NCBI GenBank assembly: GCA_037969115.1
Contig: JBBKWQ010000278.1
Coordinates: forward strand, 1-6,481
Origin: JBBKWQ01 sp037969115
GTDB lineage: Bacteria > Actinomycetota > Acidimicrobiia > Acidimicrobiales > Ilumatobacteraceae
Length of the DNA stretch: 6,481 bases
Direction: 5' to 3'
The notes below the pieces were generated by a model that was not told the origin of the DNA, ran no database searches, and saw only the letters and a list, made by a program, of their open reading frames with translations. How positions within the stretch are numbered: the stretch's first letter is position 1; every line of letters starts with the position of its first letter. Positions 1-3,764 of this stretch are shown here, piece by piece. A program made the translations under genes and the position numbers.

Positions 1-368
1 ACGCGGTTGCGATCACCAATCAGCGACGCGCGGAGGCAGGACTCGCTCCCGTGTCGAGCAACAACCTGCTCATGCAGGCGGCCGCGTCGCATTCGGCAGA
101 TCAGGCATCTCGTTCCACGATGACTCACACCGGGTCCAACGGTTCCGATGCCGGGCAGCGGATCTCGGCACTCGGTTACAGCTGGGGAACGTGGGGAGAG
201 AACGTGGCCGCCGGGTACGGCAGCGCAAGTTCGGTCATGGACGGTTGGATGAACAGCAGCGGTCACCGGGCCAACATCCTGAACCCGGCATTCACCGAGA
301 TCGGCGTGGCGTCAGCTGCTTCAGCCGACGGAACGCTCTACTGGACCATGGTGCTCGCAGCCCGGTGA
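1..368 (+). CDS. CAP/SCP-like (YkwD-type) domain protein, 3' part only
   Basis: This is the C-terminal 121 residues of a CAP superfamily protein (cysteine-rich secretory protein, antigen 5, PR-1 fold). The frame is open to the left edge, first full codon at base 3, so the start and any signal peptide lie outside; the GTG at 51 is internal to the domain (Val in a GLAPV-like motif) and should not be taken as the start. Visible family signatures, numbered from base 3, are the opening NQRRAEAGLAPV helix (6-17), His30 in ASHSADQA, His42 in THTGSNG, Glu66 in WGENVAAGY, and His88 in GWMNSSGHRANILNP, followed by TEIGV and YWTMV strands. The His/Glu set corresponds to the conserved CAP pocket. Bacterial members are usually secreted or membrane anchored; their biochemical role is mostly unknown. 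The protein ends soon after the last strand (VLAAR), so no domain follows CAP. Family assignment is confident; function is not. Confidence 0.9.
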   Translation, partial: AVAITNQRRAEAGLAPVSSNNLLMQAAASHSADQASRSTMTHTGSNGSDAGQRISALGYSWGTWGENVAAGYGSASSVMDGWMNSSGHRANILNPAFTEIGVASAASADGTLYWTMVLAAR

Positions 369-401
369 ATCAGCCCGTCGCCGGTCTGGCAGTCTTGGTT
401 C

Positions 402-1190
402 ATGGCAGTCGCGCTCGTCAACGGTCAAGAGGTCACCTACACCGATACCGATCCGGACGGAGCCGGAGACGAGGACGTCATCATCTGGAGTCATGGCTTC
501 CTGACGGATCACTCGATGTTCGACCCGCAGGTCGATGCGTTCGAGGGTTGGCGTTCCGTCGCTTGGGACGAACGCGGGTTCGGCGGCACGGCCGCAACCG
601 AACCGTTCACGTACTGGGATTCGGCTGACGACGCCGTTGCACTGCTCGACCATCTCGGGATCGACAGAGCCGTCTTCGCCGGAATGTCACAGGGCGGTTA
701 CTTGTCGCTGCGCGCCGCGCTGGCACACCCCGATCGGGTTCGGGCGCTGGTGCTCATCGACACGCAGTCCGGCGCGGACGATCCTGCGGTCCTCGACGGC
801 TATCGAGGCATGTTGACTCATTGGATGTCGGACGAACCCCTCGATCCTGTCGCCGACATCGTCGCCGGCCTCATCTTGGGACGCGACGACCTCGCCGCGC
901 ATTGGATCGCCATCTGGCACGAGCGCCGCGCCCAGATGACCGAGTTCGCCGGAAACGCATTGCTCGACCGCGACGACATCACCGACCGCCTGAGCGAGAT
1001 CGACGCTCCGGCGCTCGTGGTGCATGGTGATGCCGACGTCGCGATCAGTATCGATCACGGCCGGGCACTCGCGGGCGCGCTCTCGAACTCGACGCTCGCT
1101 GTCATCGAGGCAGGCACGCATGCCTCGAATCTCACGCATCCCGATGAGGTGAACGCGGCCATCGCAGCATTCCTCGACGGTCTCAGTTAG
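402..1190 (+). CDS. alpha/beta hydrolase fold protein
   Basis: A complete 262-residue serine hydrolase of the alpha/beta fold, without signal peptide or membrane segment, so probably cytosolic. The order of motifs is canonical: oxyanion-hole SHGF at 30-33, WDERGFGGT (the D-x-R-G-x-G loop) at 55-63, nucleophile elbow GMSQGG with Ser96, probable catalytic acid Asp212 in HGDADV, and catalytic His240 in AGTHASNLTHP. A small cap of about 80 residues lies between the two halves. Length is normal for the esterase / enol-lactonase / non-haem peroxidase-like group, but the substrate cannot be told from sequence. ATG 402 is the only start codon in frame after the stop of the preceding gene, 33 bases upstream. 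No Shine-Dalgarno is visible there, so translation may depend on the upstream gene or on a leaderless transcript. Its last 8 bases overlap the convergent glycosylase gene. Confidence 0.92.
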   Translation: MAVALVNGQEVTYTDTDPDGAGDEDVIIWSHGFLTDHSMFDPQVDAFEGWRSVAWDERGFGGTAATEPFTYWDSADDAVALLDHLGIDRAVFAGMSQGGYLSLRAALAHPDRVRALVLIDTQSGADDPAVLDGYRGMLTHWMSDEPLDPVADIVAGLILGRDDLAAHWIAIWHERRAQMTEFAGNALLDRDDITDRLSEIDAPALVVHGDADVAISIDHGRALAGALSNSTLAVIEAGTHASNLTHPDEVNAAIAAFLDGLS

Positions 1191-2049
1191 CGGGCGGGAA
1201 CGGCGGTTCGCGCCGCGCCGGATGCAAGCCGAGCAGGCGGCGGGCGCGAATCAGGTCGGCGACTCGAGGTGACTCCAGCCGTTGACACTCTGGGCACCAG
1301 ACCGAGAACCGGCCCCAAGGGCTCTCCCGATCGGTCCATCCCTCGAGTCGGGTCCCGCACAGACCACACGGGCGGCCGCTCTTGCCGTAGATCCAGTGGT
1401 CGGCTGTGTTCAGCCGCCTACCGGTGGTGTTCCGTGGGCCGCCGCGCATCGAGTGGCGGATCAGCGCCGCGCCGATCGCGACGAGACCATCGAGCCCGAC
1501 GACCTCACCGACCGGTTGCCGCGGCGAGACACCGGCGATGAAGGGCACCTCGACCGCGAAGACGTTGCCGAAACCGGCGACGAGTTGTTGATCGAGCAGC
1601 GCCCCAGCCAAGGGCCGGGTCGGGTCGATCACGAGACGATCTGCGACTTCGGCGGGCTCGGGGACGACCGCCGCGCACAGGTCGATGCCGAGATGGCCGA
1701 CCACATCGGCCTCGTCGGCGGTCGCGACCACGCCGACCATCGGCATGTCGACGGCTGTGAGGCGCCCGTTCTCCATCCAGAGTTCGACTCGTCGCCGCCA
1801 CTCCGGCACTCGTGCGGCCCGTCCGACGGTCCATTCGCCGTCCATCCGCAGATGACTGTGCAGCGTGCGCCCGTCGTCGAACCGGAGCATCAGGTGCTTG
1901 CCAACGGCATCTGCCTCGCGTAGCACGGCGCCCGACAGGTCGAGACCGACCAGGCGCGGGTCCCGCGTCACGCACCGCTCGACTCGTTGCCCGGCGAACC
2001 GTGCGGTGATTCGCTCGGCGAGGTGTCGGATCGTGTCGCCCTCGGGCAT
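1183..2049 (-). CDS. Fpg/Nei family DNA glycosylase/AP lyase, Nei (endonuclease VIII)-like
   Basis: A complete 288-residue base-excision repair enzyme. The N-terminus MPEGDTI is of the Nei type (Fpg has MPELPEV). After removal of Met, Pro2 is the expected Schiff-base nucleophile and Glu3 the catalytic acid. Lys51 in VGKHL is the beta-hairpin lysine, and LHSHLRMDGEW (63-73) carries the DNA-probing loop. The helix-two-turn-helix region is LLDQQLVAGFGNVFAVE (151-167) with conserved Asn162. The C-terminal zinc finger uses Cys228, Cys231, Cys252 and Cys255, with Arg247 five residues before Cys252 as in Fpg and Nei. Known relatives remove oxidised pyrimidines and nick the abasic site; actinobacterial Nei2 is the closest type by motif, but specificity here is inferred. 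The spacing inside the finger (20 residues) is longer than the 16 of E. coli Nei. The gene starts 10 bases after ATPase 2 stops, has no clear Shine-Dalgarno, and is probably translated by coupling as the last gene of the cluster. Confidence 0.93.
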   Translation of the reverse strand: MPEGDTIRHLAERITARFAGQRVERCVTRDPRLVGLDLSGAVLREADAVGKHLMLRFDDGRTLHSHLRMDGEWTVGRAARVPEWRRRVELWMENGRLTAVDMPMVGVVATADEADVVGHLGIDLCAAVVPEPAEVADRLVIDPTRPLAGALLDQQLVAGFGNVFAVEVPFIAGVSPRQPVGEVVGLDGLVAIGAALIRHSMRGGPRNTTGRRLNTADHWIYGKSGRPCGLCGTRLEGWTDRESPWGRFSVWCPECQRLESPRVADLIRARRLLGLHPARREPPFPPAN

Positions 2050-2059
2050 TGCCGACTCG

Positions 2060-2755
2060 TCAGACCGTCGTCTCAGCGGTGGTGCCCACCACCGCGCCGT
2101 CCGAAAGTTCGAGGTGTCGGTCGGCCGATTCGATGATCGATGCGTCGTGCGTTGCCAGCACGGCAGCCACCCCCCGCTCGTTCACCAATTCGCGTATCAG
2201 CGCGATGATGTCGGCGCCGGTTCGGGAGTCGAGCTGGCCGGTCGGTTCGTCGGCGATCAGCAACGACGGAGACCCCGCCAGTGCCCTGGCGATGGCGACG
2301 CGCTGCTGTTCTCCACCCGACAACTCGGTCGGCCGATGCTTCGCGCGTGGCCCGAGTCCGACCAGCTCCAGGAGGTCGGCTACCGACGCGCGTCGCTCTG
2401 CTCCGGCCATGCCCTGCAAGCGCAGCGGGACCTCGACGTTCTCCGCAGCACTCAGCATGGGGAGCAGACCGAACGCCTGGAACACGAACGCGACCTCGTT
2501 CCGACGGAGCTCGGTGAGCGCAGCATCGCTCGCCGACATCAGATCGAGTCCGCAGACATCGATCTCACCGCGGTCGGCTCGATCGAGCCCGCCGATCACG
2601 TTGAGCAACGTCGTCTTGCCCGACCCGGAACGGCCGTGAATTGCCGTGAGCGAGCCGGGTTCGACGGTGAGATCGACAGATCGCAGCGCGTGTACCGCCT
2701 GGTGTACGCCCGGGTAGTCCTTCACCACACCGCGCAATTGCACGAGCGGGCTCAT
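2060..2755 (-). CDS. ABC transporter ATP-binding protein, MacB/LolD class (ATPase 2)
   Basis: A complete 231-residue nucleotide-binding domain, about the standard length for LolD/MacB-type ATPases. Walker A is GRSGSGKTT at 41-49 (Lys47), the Q-loop Gln93 lies in FVFQAFGLLPML, the signature is LSGGEQQ at 145-151, Walker B is LLIADEP at 165-171 with catalytic Glu170, the D-loop is GQLD, and the switch His203 is in ATHD. All ATPase residues are present, so it should be active. The frame is open further upstream to 2824, but ATG 2755 is the better start: it forms an ATGA overlap with the stop of ATPase 1, has GGAG seven bases upstream, and puts the first beta strand (LVQLRGVVKDY) right after the start. 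Function is to power the neighbouring FtsX-type permease from the cytoplasmic face, probably as a dimer with itself or with ATPase 1. The substrate is unknown. Confidence 0.95.
   Translation of the reverse strand: MSPLVQLRGVVKDYPGVHQAVHALRSVDLTVEPGSLTAIHGRSGSGKTTLLNVIGGLDRADRGEIDVCGLDLMSASDAALTELRRNEVAFVFQAFGLLPMLSAAENVEVPLRLQGMAGAERRASVADLLELVGLGPRAKHRPTELSGGEQQRVAIARALAGSPSLLIADEPTGQLDSRTGADIIALIRELVNERGVAAVLATHDASIIESADRHLELSDGAVVGTTAETTV
2752..2755 (-). promoter_or_regulatory. ATGA stop/start overlap coupling ATPase 1 to ATPase 2
   Basis: On the minus strand the ATG of ATPase 2 (2755-2753) overlaps the TGA of ATPase 1 (2754-2752). Such overlaps usually mean termination-reinitiation and matched production of the two proteins. 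It also settles the start of ATPase 2. Confidence 0.85.
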
Positions 2756-3708
2756 TCGTCGTCTCCGAAGCCGTGCGCCTCTGGCCGGGCCCACGCGTCC
2801 TCGTCCTCGACGAAGTCCCGCCACACCCCCACATGATCCGACTCGAGCTCCAATCGAACTCGTCGCCGCAGGTCGAGCTCGCCCACATACCGCTCGGGGA
2901 GCTGCAACCTGCCTGCCGAGTCGAGCACCGAGTACTCGCGTGCGATCACTCGCCGGCCGTCGAGACCCGCGCCGTCGCGCACGATCTCGGAGCTGATGCG
3001 CCCGTCGCGAATCGCTACGGTCCGGTCGACCTGCTGCGACACGAGCGGATCGTGGGTGACGACCACACCGGTCACACCGAGCTCGGCATTGGCGGTGCGA
3101 AGCACGTCGAACACCTCGATCGCAGTCGCTGTGTCGAGTTCACCCGTCGGCTCGTCGGCGAGCAACAACCGCGGCTGATTGGCCAGGGCGACCGCGATCG
3201 CGACCCGCTGCTGCTCACCGCCGGAAAGCTCCGCAGGACGATGGTCGGCACGGTCACCGAGCCCGACCAACTCGAGCAACTGCTCGGCGCGAACGCGGCG
3301 GATCCGCTTCGAGTGCCCTGCGATCGCCAGCGGAAACTCGATGTTGCGGCGAGCGGTGAGGTACGGCTGGAGGTTTCTCGACGTCTGCTGCCACACGAAC
3401 CCGACGGTCGAGCGTCGGTACTCGTTGCGCTCATCGGACGACATCGTCATCAGGTCGTGGCGCCCGACGCGCGCCGTGCCGGCGCTGGGTTCGTCGAGGC
3501 CGCCCAACACGTTCAACAGCGTCGACTTACCCGATCCCGATGCTCCGACCACGGTGATCAGTTCACCCGGCTCCACGTGGAAGTCGAGACCCTGCAGTGC
3601 GACCACCTCCACCTCGGCCGACTTGAAGATCCGCACGAGCCCTTCGCAGTGGATACGGCCCTCACCGGCGTCGGCGTCCATTGTCCTGCTGTTGGCCGTC
3701 AGCGTCAT
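2752..3708 (-). CDS. ABC transporter ATP-binding protein with C-terminal AbrB/SpoVT-like extension (ATPase 1)
   Basis: A complete 318-residue protein. Residues about 18-235 are a MacB/LolD-class ATPase: Walker A GASGSGKST 55-63 (Lys61), Q-loop in GFVWQQTSRNLQPYLT (103-118), signature LSGGEQQRVA 161-170, Walker B LLLADEP 181-187 with Glu186, D-loop GELD, and switch His219 in VTHD. All catalytic residues are intact. It is about 85 residues longer than its neighbour ATPase 2. The extra C-terminal part contains EYSVLDSAGRLQLPERY (258-274) followed by RRVRLELESDHVGVW (282-296), the pattern of an AbrB/SpoVT swapped-hairpin domain, then an acidic tail. Start ATG 3708 is chosen because GGAGGAGGT lies just upstream. 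The open frame reaches 3792, but that would overlap the permease gene and adds residues unlike any ABC N-terminus. The stop shares ATGA with the start of ATPase 2, so the two are translationally coupled. ATPase assignment is firm; the role of the extension is unknown. Confidence 0.94.
   Translation of the reverse strand: MTLTANSRTMDADAGEGRIHCEGLVRIFKSAEVEVVALQGLDFHVEPGELITVVGASGSGKSTLLNVLGGLDEPSAGTARVGRHDLMTMSSDERNEYRRSTVGFVWQQTSRNLQPYLTARRNIEFPLAIAGHSKRIRRVRAEQLLELVGLGDRADHRPAELSGGEQQRVAIAVALANQPRLLLADEPTGELDTATAIEVFDVLRTANAELGVTGVVVTHDPLVSQQVDRTVAIRDGRISSEIVRDGAGLDGRRVIAREYSVLDSAGRLQLPERYVGELDLRRRVRLELESDHVGVWRDFVEDEDAWARPEAHGFGDDE
2763..2766 (-). promoter_or_regulatory. Shine-Dalgarno site of ATPase 2
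   Basis: The minus strand reads GGAG seven bases before ATG 2755, inside the end of the ATPase 1 gene. It supports that start over the upstream in-frame ATG at 2824. Confidence 0.6.
2809..2943 (-). other. AbrB/SpoVT-like swapped-hairpin domain at the C-terminus of ATPase 1
   Basis: Residues about 256-300 of ATPase 1. The pattern is hydrophobic strand, Asp-Ser-Ala-Gly-Arg turn (263-267), LQLP strand (268-271), short helix ERYVGEL (272-278), then two strands VRLELE and HVGVW. This matches the beta-turn-P-helix-beta-beta layout of the AbrB/MazE/SpoVT fold (typically V-D-x-x-G-R-hydrophobic-x-hydrophobic-P). Known members dimerise by swapping hairpins and many bind DNA. In an ABC ATPase it might mediate dimerisation, regulate activity or bind DNA; the sequence does not decide. 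Assigned by motif reading, not by a profile search. Confidence 0.65.
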
Positions 3709-3764
3709 GCAGACCTCCTCCGCACACGTCGATGTGACGCCGATGGTATGGCACGGACGGTCAT
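3705..3764 (-). other. possible 19-codon bridging reading frame between permease and ATPase 1
   Basis: A short minus-strand frame starts with ATG 3764-3762, which overlaps the permease stop as ATGA. It runs 19 codons and ends with TGA 3707-3705, which overlaps the ATPase 1 start as ATGA. Its predicted product is basic at the C-terminus (SHRRVRRRSA); the CGG-AGG-AGG arginine codons coincide with the ATPase 1 Shine-Dalgarno. It could carry ribosomes across the 52-base gap and couple translation, or be chance. There is no independent evidence that it is translated. Confidence 0.2.
3713..3721 (-). promoter_or_regulatory. strong Shine-Dalgarno site of ATPase 1
   Basis: The minus strand reads GGAGGAGGT ending four bases before ATG 3708 (the first GGAG is eight to nine bases away). 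It is the strongest ribosome-binding site in the window and decides the start of ATPase 1 against the upstream in-frame ATG at 3792. Confidence 0.8.

Noticed and set aside
51..368. GTG 51 as the start of the CAP protein
   Set aside because: The frame is open further upstream and encodes the conserved first helix of the CAP domain (NQRRAEAGLAP), so the start lies left of the window.
1201..1215. Possible hairpin CGGCG-GTTCG-CGCCG after the hydrolase stop as a terminator
   Set aside because: The stem is only five base pairs with no T-tract on either side, and it lies within the glycosylase coding sequence. Such short GC stems are common in this kind of DNA.
2756..2824. Upstream extension of ATPase 2 to an ATG at 2824
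   Set aside because: It adds an Arg/Gly-rich 23-residue stretch that is a frame-shifted reading of the ATPase 1 tail. ATG 2755 has an ATGA overlap, a GGAG site and the expected N-terminus.
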